NCBI GenBank assembly: GCA_033063855.1
Contig: CP093830.1
Span: 13,454,854-13,518,853 of the forward strand
From: Smittia aterrima
Lineage: Eukaryota > Arthropoda > Insecta > Diptera > Chironomidae
Length of the DNA stretch: 64,000 bases
Direction: 5' to 3'
This document shows, piece after piece, positions 22,959 through 34,578 of the stretch (position 1 is the stretch's first letter; every line of letters begins with the position of its first letter). Under the pieces are notes generated by a model. The model saw nothing but the letters and a program-made list of their open reading frames with translations, had not been told where the DNA came from and ran no database searches. The translations under genes were made by a program, and so were the position numbers.

Positions 22959-23578
22959 CGAGCTCTCATCGACATCGCAAGCTTCTTTCTATCGCAGAAC
23001 GTCAAAGTACACTTTTGATTCATTCTCTCGCTTGCTTCGAAGAAATAAAAAAAGAAGAAGATTAATAAAATATTTCACGAATAAGTAAATGAGATTAAAC
23101 GCATGTGACGTATCACGGCCATGTGCTGATAGATCCGCATGAAAGCTCAATTGCTAGATAAGCTTTCAGTGTCAAGTGAATTTGCCTCAAGAGATTTTGT
23201 AAGAGAGGCTCGCTCGAAAATGTGGACGCGACAGTGCATCGCAAGACAAAAAACGAAAAGAAAACAAAGGTCAAATGAACTAAAAGACTTTCAAAGAAGC
23301 TAATCTTGTGAAAATTTTGATAAACGACTTTGGAGTCGAAACGATAAAGAAATAGAAAACAATTTTATCAAAGGAATTCAAAAGCTTTTCAAAGCCCTGA
23401 ACCTTTCGCGCTTATTCATCTCGCGCTGGAACAATGCGTTTCCATAAGAACACATCACACTTTAAACAAACGAGATAGTTAGTCAAAATAGAATACTTTT
23501 GCAGTGATAAAACAAGAGATAATAAAACTGAAATAAACTTTGAAGATCGCGCAGTGTCGCAAGAGAAATCAACGAAAA

Positions 23579-26500
23579 ATGAACGAGACCGTGCAAGTTG
23601 AGGAAAATCTCGACGAGAGTTGTAAAGATGAGGGTGTCGTTGCACTGTTATCAGTGCAGACAGTTTACACGGATCGTGATTCGGAAGATAAAGAAACGTC
23701 AACATCTGATGATGCAAGACTAACAGGAACTGCTTTACTTAAATCTTTATTGTCCACGTCCACAGCATCGTCAGTTGCAGTTGCGGAAAAGATGATAACA
23801 ACAACGGAAGTGACCGATGAGAAGCTGAACTTGAAAAAGATTCTCTATCAACCGGACAAGGAGAAAAAAGACGACAAAGATAATTCCGCTCTTTTAGCGA
23901 ATACCAATGACACGCTCAACGATGACGACGATCGATTAGTGATTGACATCTCGGATGAGGAGAAAGATGGCGAAGCAAGGACAAATGGAAAATCAATGCC
24001 TTCGCTCAGTTCATCGAATTCAAGGAAGACACTGATTCCTCAGACATGTGTGGAAGCTGCACCGATTAAACAACTTACACGACTCATATCACGCTCGCAA
24101 GAAAGTAAGTAAATATTTTTTACTTTTAAAACCTTCGAAGAATATGCCAACGTGTTCTCAATAATTTCGATGTGCTCAGTGTTGTCGTGGAATTTTGTGT
24201 TGATTCAGTTGACTCTTCTTTAAATTAAGAGTAAACAAGAAGTAATCAATAAGACTCAGCACAGATGAAATAGAAAAAGATGTCTCTAAAAATTGTTATT
24301 GCGAAAGAAGCTGACAGACAATTAATTTTAAATTTTTCCTCGTAGATGATCTGCCGAAGTCGATAACATACAGCTTGGCGTCATCAACACCGTCAGGCAT
24401 CAATAGCAACTGTTTCAAGATTGACATTCTCGCGCCGACGATGAATCAATCAGACGCGACGATCGAAAAAAGAGTCTCCAACTATCAGTCTATAGCGAAG
24501 TGCTCAAAGATGTCAAGCTTAGATGAGTTGAATGTTATTAGTCATGAGATTGACAAACAGATCACGAAGAAGACCAACGCGATTCTAGAATTGTTGAAGG
24601 AATATCTGAGTGGAACTGTTGAGAAAAACATTTTCCTTGCGAAAATGACTGACGCAAGTGACACGTCATTGACTGATTTGATTTCAGTCGCGAGGAAGTT
24701 AACGAAGCGACATAAGTTTGAGCCCAATCCAAATCACAAAGAATTTATGCGAATTAAGTTTCTGCAATTCCCAACAACGTCAAAAGATCTTGGTGAGTAA
24801 TCAATGATGTCATCACTTGAGCGAATTTCCCGATAATTTAATTTTTTTCTTATCTCTCTCATAGTCATATACTTCGACAATCTTCTACCGTCTCTCAATA
24901 AAGATAAATTTATCAGCATGATTAAGTTTTATGAAATCATTATCAAAGAAATGTTGAACTTAAACAAGACGAAGATCCTTCAGTACCTCATCGACTTCAT
25001 GGTTGTGCGGAAGAACGTTCAGCTCGATTTATTGAATTATAATTATCAAGTTACATCAGCGCCAAATCTCAAGCACGCCAATTCGTCATCAACGAAATTT
25101 CAATTAGCTGACTCAACACAAAATTTTAACGAACGGAAATCGATAAAATTACAAGATACGAGTTACAATTTCATCATTCGATCTGATCCGATTTATTTGC
25201 AAGCAGGATCTAGCTTTGTCACAAATCATCGTGATGTCATCTCCTGTCGAGTTAGTTCAAGAATTCAAACGCGGAACTTTGAGCGGAGGCCGTTTGATAA
25301 CAATATTTTAAAGGGAAGGAGAATAGGTCGTCGATTGGTTCGTTCACCGGAAGATGAGAAATCACAAGAATTTTTGAGATCGAGATTTCCTTTGACGCCA
25401 CAAAGTGAACCTGGAACTCCAGTTCATCCTTTGACGCTGCCTCGATGTTTAACTCCAATCATTGTTGAATCAGATACGCCGCCTCCTTCTTTGCACTCTG
25501 ATCCTCCATCTCCGCCAACTCACAAAGTCATGAAACTTACAAGTCGATCGTCAATGATTGTTCAACCAGTGAAAGCTCCGGAACAAGTAAATGAAGAAGC
25601 AAGAAACGCAGCACGACAGGTCCAAGTTAATCCTCTGAAACGAAGAGCTACAGAAATGAGTATCAACATATCAAGTGAACAGTTAGCGAAAGATCCACTT
25701 CAGAATGGACAAATAACAATTCATGAAATTCAAACGTTGAATCAAAACGGAACTGAAATTATTCCAACATCGATTCTGAAAAACACGATAATGAATCGAA
25801 GAAAAACGACTGAGCAAGATCGAGTTCAAGTCGCTACGACGGAAAGTGAAATGGAAGTTTTAAAGAGTTTCATTCCACGCACGATCAGTCACGAAGAGCC
25901 GGTAAAATCTTCGAGCAACGACTTGAAGCCGACACCAAAGAGAAGACAAAGTTGCCATGAGAGAATAATGATGCCGGTTAGCGAAAGCGAGGAAAAAACG
26001 ATCGAGAACTCTACGATTGGACGGAATTACATGGATTTTCTTCATGAATACGAGAAAGCAGAGAAAGCAATGATGAAGTCGAGCAAGCCAGAGAATAATC
26101 AACATCCAGAAATTCAGCAAAGACCTCAGAAGATGCAATATTTCAATAACAATCCTCAGCCACTTCATAACACACCGAAACGAGTTCGATTCTCAGAAGT
26201 CGATGAAGAAGCTCCGAGAAGTCCTCGAAGTTATCATCAACAACAACCTCAAGTCAACTACTCACAACATCAACAAATGGAGAATCGTCAGAGATTCCCG
26301 CAGCTTCAATTCCTTCAAGGTTCGCCAATGAGATCGCCAATTAAATCTCATCCACCGCCAATCAATTATCAATTTTATCAAAATCAATTCGAAAGAGAAT
26401 TGCGTGAGCGAGGCTTCGATCATCGAGCTGAGAATCATCAGGAGCCGAATCGACCTTTAGAGTTGGTGTCTCATATTCCACCAGAGCGCTATCATCAACA

Positions 26501-27368
26501 TGAGCAGCAACGAGCTCATTATGCTAAGCAAATGCGACAGGAATCTCCACGATCTCAACCAAGAAATCCTCAATATCACGTTGATGCACAACACGCAGCG
26601 ATGATGGCAGCGGCTTATCAACAACTTCAAAGCTTACATCGAGATCCAACGACTCTGTCACCTCAGCAATATGCTGAGCATCTTAAACAATTGGATCACT
26701 TGAAGCATCTGCAGCCTTCAGCTTTCACAGCGTTCTCGGCTTTTCATCGACAACCACAGCAAGAGCAGAGAGTGCCGCCGTCCGATTACTACACAAATAC
26801 TCATGAAGTTAGCGAGAAAGTGAATCAGTCGCCACATCATTATCAAATCTCTTCGTCATCATCGAGAGAGGACTCACCAAATAATTACGAAATAATGAAA
26901 CAAGACGAGTCACTTCAGAGAAAGATGAAAAACAAAGCAAAATCATCAACTTACATTGAACCGAATCAATTGACGAAACCTTTCTTTAACCCAGCGCATT
27001 CGACTTATTATTCAGAGCCTTTCGCTTTGGTTAAACCAAAGCAAGTTCCTGCCACATCACCAAAGGAGACAGCAACTGCATTTCATCCTCCTCCTGATGC
27101 ACAACGTCCTCGAAGCCCAGTCCCAAGAAACTTCATTGATCCAAATGTAAATCCAAGTCAATATCAATGGTTTGTCGCTAAGGCTCACGCTCAGAATCAC
27201 TTACAGAATCACAATCAACCGCAGCGTCCAATCCCTCGACCACCAGTTCCAACGTTCATCGCAAAATCCAATGGAACATCTCAACATCGTCCAATTCTAT
27301 TTCAAGAGCCACCAACTGAGTTTCTTCGGAATTATTACGCAAGTCAACAACAAAAATATGAAAGTTGA
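23579..27368 (+). CDS. large low-complexity protein, family not recognised
   Basis: Exons 23579-24104, 24346-24792 and 24865-27368 join in phase to 1158 residues. The ATG at 23579 has context AAAAATGAA. Exon 1 encodes an acidic Ser/Thr/Asp-rich region (NDDDDRLVIDISDEE). Exon 2 and the start of exon 3 encode the only part that looks folded: predicted helices such as SLDELNVISHEIDKQITKK and FISMIKFYEIIIKEMLNL. The remaining ~750 residues are disordered, Pro/Gln/His/Ser-rich, with proline-directed sites (RSPEDE, RFPLTPQSEPGTP) and repeated QHQQ/HQQQ. No zinc finger, homeodomain, kinase or membrane segment was found. Composition suggests a nuclear or cytoskeletal regulatory scaffold; that is inference. 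A further exon at 27591 may belong to it. Confidence 0.65.
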
Positions 27369-28513
27369 TTTTTTCCTCTTAATTACTTAAAACTTTAAAA
27401 GACTTTTTTTTTCATGGGAGAGAAATAACATTCTGGTCATGTGATGTAGTCGAAAACGAAAAAAAATTCTTAGGATTAGACTTGTCTCGATTTGAAATGA
27501 GAAGAATTTGTTTTAAGGAAAAGTGAAATAAAACTTTAAGTGTTTACAAAGCAATCAATGATTAAGTTCGATTTACTTCATTTATTTCAGGATTGCTTAC
27601 ACGAACTCCGCCAATTGCGATTAGAAAAACGTATCAGCGCTTATCGACGTCAACTGAAATTTAGGGCAGAGTTTAGAAAAATGTTTCCAGCGTGTAATAA
27701 AGCTTATCTCGCGTTTCTACGTTTTAATTATTTTATGGCTCGTGATGATAAGATTAGATTGAGATAATATTCTTAGACTTTCGATTGGAATCAATAAAAA
27801 GTTTCAGTTGAAATGTTTCGTTGAAGGAGTTCGGACGAATCGCAACAAATTTGCGAGAATAACATGACAACGTTTGTTTTCGATTATGATTCCTCAAGTC
27901 ATGGCCTTGTACAATTATTGCTCAGCGTATTCAATCGAAAGATGATAACACGATAGCCTCTGGTGATCCCTTTTGAGCCGAGATAGCGACGGAAACATTT
28001 TTAAACAGAAAGATTCCCATTTCTTATCACCAATTAATTCGAGTCGGAATTTGATTGTGAACTGCAGCCAGAAACTGAAAAAACCCGAAGCAACTTCGCG
28101 GAATAAAAATAGAAATATCAAATCGCGACTTTTTTTTCGCTGAAAATAATAAATTCTCAAATAAAAAGTAAATTTGTGATTTACCAAAAAATTGATAAGC
28201 TTGATCTGTTGCTCTGTACTAAGAATCACCTCAGTTTGTTTTCTAAATGAAACGATGAGTGCGAAGAACTTTTATTTATAAATCGATGATCACACAAATT
28301 ATTCCTTGAATTCAGTTTCTTGCTGAGATGGCAGGATTCAAAGTTACAAACTTGAAACTTTGTTGCAAAGATTGTAAACCTCTTTTGATAAGAGAGATTT
28401 ACGAGATGCCTAACGTAAGATGGAGTCAGCATTGATGTGTGATCAATGAACGGAAATCCGCGGCTTGAATGAACTTCGATTGTTCTCGCGATCAAAGTAT
28501 TGAAACATAATTA
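27369..28513. other. 3' region of the 23579 gene, with orphan exon, and intergenic DNA
   Basis: Apart from the possible exon at 27591-27767, no coding region was seen. A reverse-strand frame at 27915-28229 has a biased, AT-driven translation and no splice or start support. Confidence 0.4.
27591..27767 (+). CDS. possible terminal exon, 58 residues, rich in Arg/Leu
   Basis: A clean acceptor (TTTATTTCAG) precedes an open frame beginning DCLHELRQLRLEKRISAYRR and ending ARDDKIRLR, stop at 27765-27767. The amphipathic basic helix pattern looks like real protein. Joining it to the preceding large exon needs a phase-0 donor, for example the GTAAAT after 25588 or later ones. The weak GTTGAT donor at 27364 would read it in another frame ending after 23 residues. 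Alternatively it is a 68-residue protein starting at the ATG near 27558. Confidence 0.4.
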   Translation, partial: DCLHELRQLRLEKRISAYRRQLKFRAEFRKMFPACNKAYLAFLRFNYFMARDDKIRLR

Positions 28514-28529
28514 AATGACTTTCATGATT
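28514..28529. repeat. target-site duplication, left copy
   Basis: AATGACTTTCATGATT, identical over 16 bases to 28765-28780, flanking the retroelement copy. Confidence 0.9.
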
Positions 28530-28764
28530 AAGTGCCTGGGCATGTCTATGGACCGTATGAATGGAGGTATGGCCTTCCTGGCGGAGTACAAAACTACGTT
28601 GCGGAAGGCATAGGGTAAGCCCCAAGGGGAAAGCGGATGCACCCTGGGAGCGCTCTCGGAAGGGGCCCAAGGATATGTCCGAGGGTACCCCTCCGAGATG
28701 ACCGGGCAACTGTCTGGTAAAACAGGGTTAGTCCGGGCCCTTAAATCTATCTATCTATCTATCT
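28530..28764 (+). mobile_element. 5'-truncated non-LTR retrotransposon (or SINE-like) copy with TCTA tail
   Basis: A 235-bp GC-rich block in AT-rich DNA, ending in (TCTA) repeats on the plus strand and bounded by a perfect 16-bp direct repeat. Those are the marks of target-primed reverse transcription. The first 84 bases encode 27 residues in an open frame ending at TAG 28611-28613 (KCLGMSMDRMNGG at its start). This looks like the C terminus of a LINE ORF2, followed by a structured 3' UTR with CTCGGA/TCCGAG complementary arms. The clade cannot be named from this fragment. A SINE sharing a LINE tail is the alternative. Confidence 0.75.
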
Positions 28765-28780
28765 AATGACTTTCATGATT
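28765..28780. repeat. target-site duplication, right copy
   Basis: Second copy of the 16-bp repeat, immediately after the TCTA tail. No mismatch, so the insertion is probably young. Confidence 0.9.
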
Positions 28781-29393
28781 CACCTCAATCGCTTCCAGGA
28801 AATCATCGAGTCGTCGCATGGGAGTTCTACCAAACGATTAGTCACGAAGACTAGACACCAAAACCTAAAACTAAACAATGACCTGCGGACGCTATTGCTT
28901 CGTGTTTGTTACTCTCTTCCAAGTTTTTCTTTCTTCTAATATTTCTCTCATCAGCACAAACTAAAAGTGCAGCGCATAACAATTTTTCCATTGTGAATGC
29001 CGTCGCTGAGTCACTCGCTTTGCATTTTCTTAAAACAAGTTCCCAATCAGTTGTTTCAGTGGCATCGAACAGGCGGCACGTCCGAAGACATTAAGAAAGC
29101 ATTTTTTTTTCTTGAAATGTAAACAAACATCGCCCACGCACACTCGAACGTTGTGTGACTACTGATAACTGTCTTATCGGAGAATGTTTGATAAAACTTT
29201 GGTGATAAAGCCTTTTACCTTCTTTTCGTGTTTTGTGTGGGAGCTTCAGTTGTACGTGATTCGTTGATTGCTGCAGTTGAAAGGCGTGAAAGTTCTTTAA
29301 TCGAAATCTTATCAAAAAAGTTTTTTTTTCTGTTAAGTTTGTTTGTACAATTGAAGATTCGAAGTGTTCGAATAATGCTGACAAATTCAATTA
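28781..29393. other. promoter region of the LRR gene
   Basis: About 610 bp without coding potential, between the retroelement and the LRR start codon. No TATA box was seen close to the start. It holds the 5' leader by inference. Confidence 0.4.
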
Positions 29394-31219
29394 ATGGATA
29401 ACAACAGAATGTTAGCAAAGGTGAGAACTTGTGACGTTCCTAATTTATCGTTGGAAATAAAAACTGATAACGTCGAACGATAAGAGAGAATCGCAATTTG
29501 CACAAGCAGTCAAACAACGTTTCGCTTTTCAGTTCGTTTTGTTAGTCGTCGCGCTTTTGACTTTCTCAGCTGCGAGAGCGTCGGCGAACGGAGATGAAGA
29601 ACGGCCCTACGAGTCAGCTGATGGCATTTGTACAAAGTGCAATTGCACAAGTGAGAATGGAACACCTGAGGACGGAGAGAGCGCAAAAGTATTTACTCTC
29701 GATTGCTCGATGAAAAACTTTGCACATTTGTTCGCGAATTGGCCGGAGGAAACAATCGATTATCAGTCAAGTAATTGAATTAGGAAATATTTTCTCTTTC
29801 GCTATTTTATTCGTCTTTTGCTTTCCCTTTAGACTCGAAACTCATCTTTATCATGTCGCTGAGTAAAATCGAAGACCTTCAGCAGTTTCCAACTACAAAC
29901 GCGACCATTCATTTCATTTGTAGACATTGTCAAATAAAGTCGATTGCTTCACACGCTTTCATCGATGCTCCGAATATTATGAGCCTCGATCTGGCTTACA
30001 ATAACATTGAGTCGTCGAATTTGTTTCCTGAGATCTTCAAGGGACCTGATAACGATGAAGAATATGCTCCAATTAAACTAGAAACTCTTGACCTGAGTCA
30101 CAATTCGATTTCTTTCTTGGAGAAGATTTTATTTGAGCACACACCAGATCTTCGATCGCTCGACTTATCTTTCAATCCGCTGAATTCATTTGGAGAGCCC
30201 ACAGCGCAAGCATTGAGCTCACTTCATAAACTCGAGGTTTGAATTCATGTTCAACATGATCTTGATAAAGAAAATAATTTTTTTCTTTTTAGATTTTAGA
30301 TTTAAGCGAAACTGGGATCAATGAATTTCCAAGAATCATTGTCGAGCACATGGAGAAGTTGAGCGAGCTTTACCTGAACGGCAATAAGTTAACTGCAGTA
30401 CCTGAAAGTCTTGTCGTTGTTGGAAAGTCTCTTGAGTTTCTTCATCTCAGTCAAAATCCAATTGAAATCATCAACGAAGAGAGCTTCGTTGGTTTAAACG
30501 AGTTAAAGCAAATCAACATAAGTTCGTTGCCGGTTCTGAGGGAAATCACAAAAAATTCCTTCAAAGACTTAACTTCACTTGAGATTCTTTACTGTCACGA
30601 TAACAAAATGCTGTCGAGCTTGAACATGGAAAATCTTCTCGATCTGCATCACTTGAAGGAAATCGACATTTCTCGAAATGATCTGACGTCGCTCGACTTC
30701 AGTGAAGAAGAACTTCAGAAGCATAACGAGTCAGACGATGCTGAGCACGATCATCATCAGCACTTCCAGAAACTTCGAGTATTGAAATTAGTGGGAAACC
30801 CTTGGAATTGCGATTGTTCGATCATGAAGGGACTCGCAATCTTTGGCCATAACGAAACGAATTACCAAAAAAGTATTAAAACAGATGACGCTCGATGCAA
30901 ATCGCCTTACGAGCTTTCCTCGAAGCTTCTTCATGATCTTCCAATTGAATATGTTTGCGCCAGAAACGCAAAGCAAAAAGCAGCGAAGATTCCAATCTAC
31001 GATCCACCTCAGTTCCTGAGACCGAAGTCGATCATGTTGACTGTGTTTTCAGTTCTCGGAGTTGTCATCCTCGGAATCTTCGTTGGCTTCGCTATCGTTT
31101 GCATTAAACGTCGTCTCAAACCAAGCGGCGACAACAACTACTCGGCAAGTCCGATTCGTTACACAACAGTTAGAGATTCTACAATTTCCAATGTCGCGAA
31201 TGCGCCATATAGTCAATAG
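29394..31219 (+). CDS. single-pass leucine-rich-repeat cell-surface protein
   Basis: Exons 29394-29420, 29533-29770, 29833-30236 and 30293-31219. Two in-frame ATGs (29394 and 29409) are possible; from the second the product is 526 residues. A signal peptide (KFVLLVVALLTFSAARASA) crosses the first splice. A short Cys-rich N cap (CTKCNCTSEN) precedes roughly nine LRRs with LxxLxLxxN consensus (SLDLAYNNI, TLDLSHNSI, SLDLSFNPL, ELYLNGNKL). The LRRCT cap reads NPWNCDCSIMKGL. One helix follows (SIMLTVFSVLGVVILGIFVGFAIVC), then a ~40-residue tail rich in Ser/Tyr (SPIRYTTVRDST). Such proteins act in neuronal or epithelial adhesion. I recognise the architecture but not the specific orthologue. Confidence 0.85.
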
Positions 31220-31268
31220 AGAGAGTGAGATTGTGGAATTGTTAGTTATTAGAAAGTTTTAAGCTTCA

Positions 31269-31274
31269 AATAAA
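31269..31274 (+). terminator. poly(A) signal of LRR gene
   Basis: AATAAA 50 bases past the LRR stop, 17 bp from the stop codon of the convergent P450-like gene. Confidence 0.55.
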
Positions 31275-31284
31275 AATTCTCGAT

Positions 31285-31290
31285 TTTAAT
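31285..31290 (-). terminator. poly(A) signal of P450-like gene
   Basis: TTTAAT on the plus strand reads ATTAAA, directly after the P450-like stop. An AATAAA also overlaps its last codons. Cleavage would fall inside the LRR 3' UTR. Confidence 0.4.
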
Positions 31291-32703
31291 TCAAACTTTA
31301 TTTCTTATAAATTTAAAAACATTTTCTTTCAAGTTTGTTGAGCAATTTTCAATTCGATATTTGATTAGAATTTGAAAAAGGAAAAGTTTTGTTTGCTGTT
31401 GAACAAAGTTCTCGAAGAGACATTTTCGTTCGAGGAATAATTTCTTTGAAGGATCTTTGATGAATCGATTTGGATTGAACTGATCCGGATTCTGAAAGTT
31501 CTTTGAATCGTTTTGAATTACTTTGAATGGAAATTGAATGAAGTCGTCTTTCTTGAACTTGAAGTGCTCATTGTCCTCTGTTTTAATTGTACAATCTTTG
31601 GTGCAAATAATTGTTCCTAAGGAAATGACCGGCTTGAGTCGTAAAGTCTCGAGAACTGTCGCTTCCAAAATTGCAATCGAATTTAAATTTTCGAAAATAC
31701 TTTTTGATTTAATATTTTTCTCTTTAATTTCTTGGATAATTTCTTGTTGAATTTCAGGAAACTTTGTGAGCATTTCAAGACAATTTCGAAGAGTTCTTGC
31801 CGTCGCACTGAATCTGGAAATATTTTCATTTTCAATTTAAAAAAAAATATTTCAAAAATAAAACTCACGTGTCTGAAATAAAAGGATTAAGCTTCGATTC
31901 CTTCTGTAATTTCGTGAGCTTTGGCATCAAACCATTCGCGAGAAATCCCAGCGATTCTTTAGCTTTAAATAAATTATGATTAGTGCTTTTATAAATGTTT
32001 GAGATCTCCTGAGCTTTTTCAACATTTCCGATGAATATTTCAGCGATCGACTCAGAAACGAAATTCTCGACAAGTTCGTCCACATCAATCAATCGTTTCT
32101 CTTTGGTATCATCCTCCCCACTCGTGAATAAATTATCGGCATCGAACAGGAAGTTCTGATGCAACACGTTTCTTCTCTTGTTGATAAAGTTCAAATCGCT
32201 ATGGAAACGAGAAATAATAATTGTTTATCAACATATCGTTTAACACCACGTAATCATAAATGAACTAATACTAAGCTGCACTTTTATTACCTGGACGTAT
32301 CGTTAATTGATTCGTCAAACGTTGAGTTTGAACTGCAATGAGGATAAGGTTGAAATGCATCGACATGCGCCTCTGAGATTTGTTTGATTAAATTATTATC
32401 TTTCACTACAAAAATCGGTCGAAACAACATGAACACTCCAAAGATTCTGAAAAGAACAAATTTTAAATCATTTTTAATTTAACTAAATTCTTTTTCTCAC
32501 TTTTCTCTTGAAAATCTTTCGTACAAATGCTTGAAGATTGTCGGCTCTTCTTCATTTCCCATCAACAAGTCAACAAACATGTTACCGAAGAAAAACGTTG
32601 GCTTTTCAAAAGCAACTCCGCGATTCTTGAAAATTTCATTATCTTTTGTTAGAAACTTGTAAATGACTGAGAAAGCGATCAACGTCGTTATAACAACGAT
32701 CAT
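31291..32703 (-). CDS. divergent CYP9-like cytochrome P450, shortened and lacking key motifs
   Basis: Exons on the minus strand are 32703-32501, 32446-32291, 32198-31869 and 31813-31291, all with good splice sites and phase 2 joins, giving 403 residues against about 500-530 for CYP9 enzymes. The N-terminal anchor, GVAFEKPTFFFGNMF and IFGVFMLFRPIFVVKDNNLI fit CYP9. The K-helix ExxR (ETLR, 285-288) and the FNPNRF meander (342-347) are intact. The C-helix WxxxR block is missing. The I-helix AGxDT aligns with DTFSA, so the usual Thr is Ala233. The heme loop FxxGxRxCxG reads LFLERKCLFENF: Cys361 and the Arg two before it survive, but the glycines do not. Either a non-catalytic paralogue or a young pseudogene without stops. 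Confidence 0.7.
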
Positions 32704-33061
32704 TCTGCTGACACATGACCGATGCGATCGTGTGACAAAAAACTACTAAACTAAATAATAAACTTTTCTCCAGAAGCGTAACGATGGCAATCAGAAGCGT
32801 GTGCATGTATTTTTGTTGTTCATTTCAAATCACGATACAAAACAAATTGCTTTAACTTGATTACATGAATCGCTTTCAATTGATGAGATGATGGAGAAAG
32901 TTTTATTGATGGGGAAAAAATTAATTTAAAGTTTCATTGAGTTGGTGTGGAAAATAGCTTCTGTATTTGAACTGCTGTGTTTGAGCGAATTAAACATGAA
33001 AACTCGTGGCAAATATTTTTTTAAATTCAAATTTGTGATGCGTTCAGAACGAAAAGTTCGT
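32704..33061. other. spacer between P450-like and ZAD genes
   Basis: 358 bp with the P450-like promoter and the 3' UTR of the ZAD gene, both on the minus strand. Nothing else was seen. Confidence 0.45.
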
Positions 33062-34230
33062 TTACAATTTTTCTTTTGTTGAAAAGTGATGAAGCGTTTT
33101 TCCATTTAGCCATGAAGTCGCATCGACACTCGGATGATCAGAATTCACGTGATCGCGAAGCAGTCTTTTCAGGAAGAATCCTTTTTTACAAAGTTGGCAA
33201 ATGTAAGGATGAACTCGAGTCTGAAACAAGAGAAAATGTATTTCGACGGAAGTTGAAAATAAAATCGTTATGTTCTCACATGAGTGAACAAATGCCGTTT
33301 GAGATCAGTGTGAGCTGTGTAGGATCGATCGCAGAATTTACATTTAAATGGCCTCACGTTTGAGTGAGTTCTTTGATGAACAAGAACACTTTCTTTTCGA
33401 CTGAAGCTCTTTCCACAATCTGAGCATCTGAAGTCTTTAATGTTGCTGTGAGTCTTCATATGAGAAGTGTGATGAGATTTTGAATAGAAACGACGTCCAC
33501 AAGTTGTACATTGATATCGCTTAACTTTAAGATGGACAACATTCAGATGGTTGATGACGTGAGATTTGTGAGCGAATCTTAAAGAAAGAAAATTAGTTAC
33601 TCTCAATAACGACAGCTTCATTAAATCATTACTTGACTCCACAACGATCACAGGTAAACTTTTTTTCATTCTCAATTGAAGGCTTCAGTAGATGCTTTGC
33701 CTTTTCATGATATAAACACTTAGCCCTTGTATTGAATTCTTTGAAGCAATGAGCGCAAAAGAATCTTGTTTGGATGATTTTGTTGATTGTCTTTGATTTC
33801 TCATTTAATTCTAACAGTGGCTCCCAATCAACACATTCCTCAATTATTACTTCACTCGTCTCGTTATCAACTATTTCTTCTTGGTCTTGAGAATCAGCGA
33901 TGTTCGATGCTTCCAGACAGGATGCTTCAAGCAGATCAAGTAGAAACTTTTCATTCGCATAGCACAAGTTCTTGATTGATTCTGCTTGCAGAAGTTTTGA
34001 CATGCAATTCTCACAAATAAATTGAGGAAGGCTTTCGTTACGACTCAACTAAAAAAGAAAGAAGAATTGTTAATAAATATTTTATATTGAATTTTGATTG
34101 TTACCTTCACTTCGCAAATATTTTCGATGATCTCGTTGACGGAGCGATTATTGAAGGATCCAAAAATGTTAACAAGAGCTGTATCAGGTGATAAGCAGAT
34201 CCTGCAAGAGTTGTCAAAGACGGAACTCAT
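33062..34230 (-). CDS. ZAD-C2H2 zinc-finger protein
   Basis: Exons 34230-34105, 34048-33633, 33577-33280 and 33220-33062 give 332 residues. Residues 1-75 form a ZAD dimerisation domain: CRICLS, then after the first intron CENCMSKL. An acidic linker (EEIVDNETSEVIIEE) follows, then six C2H2 fingers: FFCAHC-KAKH, FTCDRC-NVVH, YQCTTC-MKTH, FRCSDC-QRTH, FKCKFC-LFTH and YICQLC-NSDH. Introns cut the second finger and fall between the fifth and sixth. ZAD proteins are an insect-expanded class of DNA-binding nuclear factors, many active in the germline or as architectural factors. The specific orthologue and target cannot be read from the sequence. Confidence 0.9.
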
Positions 34231-34578
34231 TTTAAGCGAGAAATAAAATATTTTTAAATTGTTTGTTTATTTTTTGTCTTGCGCAGTTTTCCTTCCTCGA
34301 AGATGCAAAGAAGTTTCAGTCCCGAATATTTCTTTGCAGCTGAAAGTATTTTTAAAAGTGATTAGCAGCTCTGTGATCTGTTAATTACAATTGACAGACG
34401 ATCAACCACCTTCAAGTCCACCTGTCGAACCTTTTCTACAGCAGATCATAGTCAAATCTAGTTGAATCAAACGTTTATCAAGAAAAGTATTGTCGACGAA
34501 ATAATCATCGTCATAAAAAAATTATTAATTATCTAATCAAAAGGCAAACAACACCGTCTAATAAAAAAATCAATCAAG
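34231..34578. promoter_or_regulatory. divergent ZAD/MPC1 intergenic region
   Basis: 348 bp between divergent start codons. No TATA box. Presumably holds both promoters. Confidence 0.45.

Larger units (their letters stand above)
19563..23578. other. 4-kb non-coding stretch with TATA-type promoter candidates
   Basis: No exon with convincing coding character on either strand. It contains three plus-strand TATA sequences (20150, 20334 and 22952) and a 14-bp perfect palindrome at 22815-22828. The region probably holds the promoter(s) and 5' leader of the gene starting at 23579. Confidence 0.45.

Noticed and set aside
23412..23717. 101-codon reverse-strand ORF over the start of the 23579 gene
   Set aside because: Overlaps the better supported plus-strand exon; no independent evidence.
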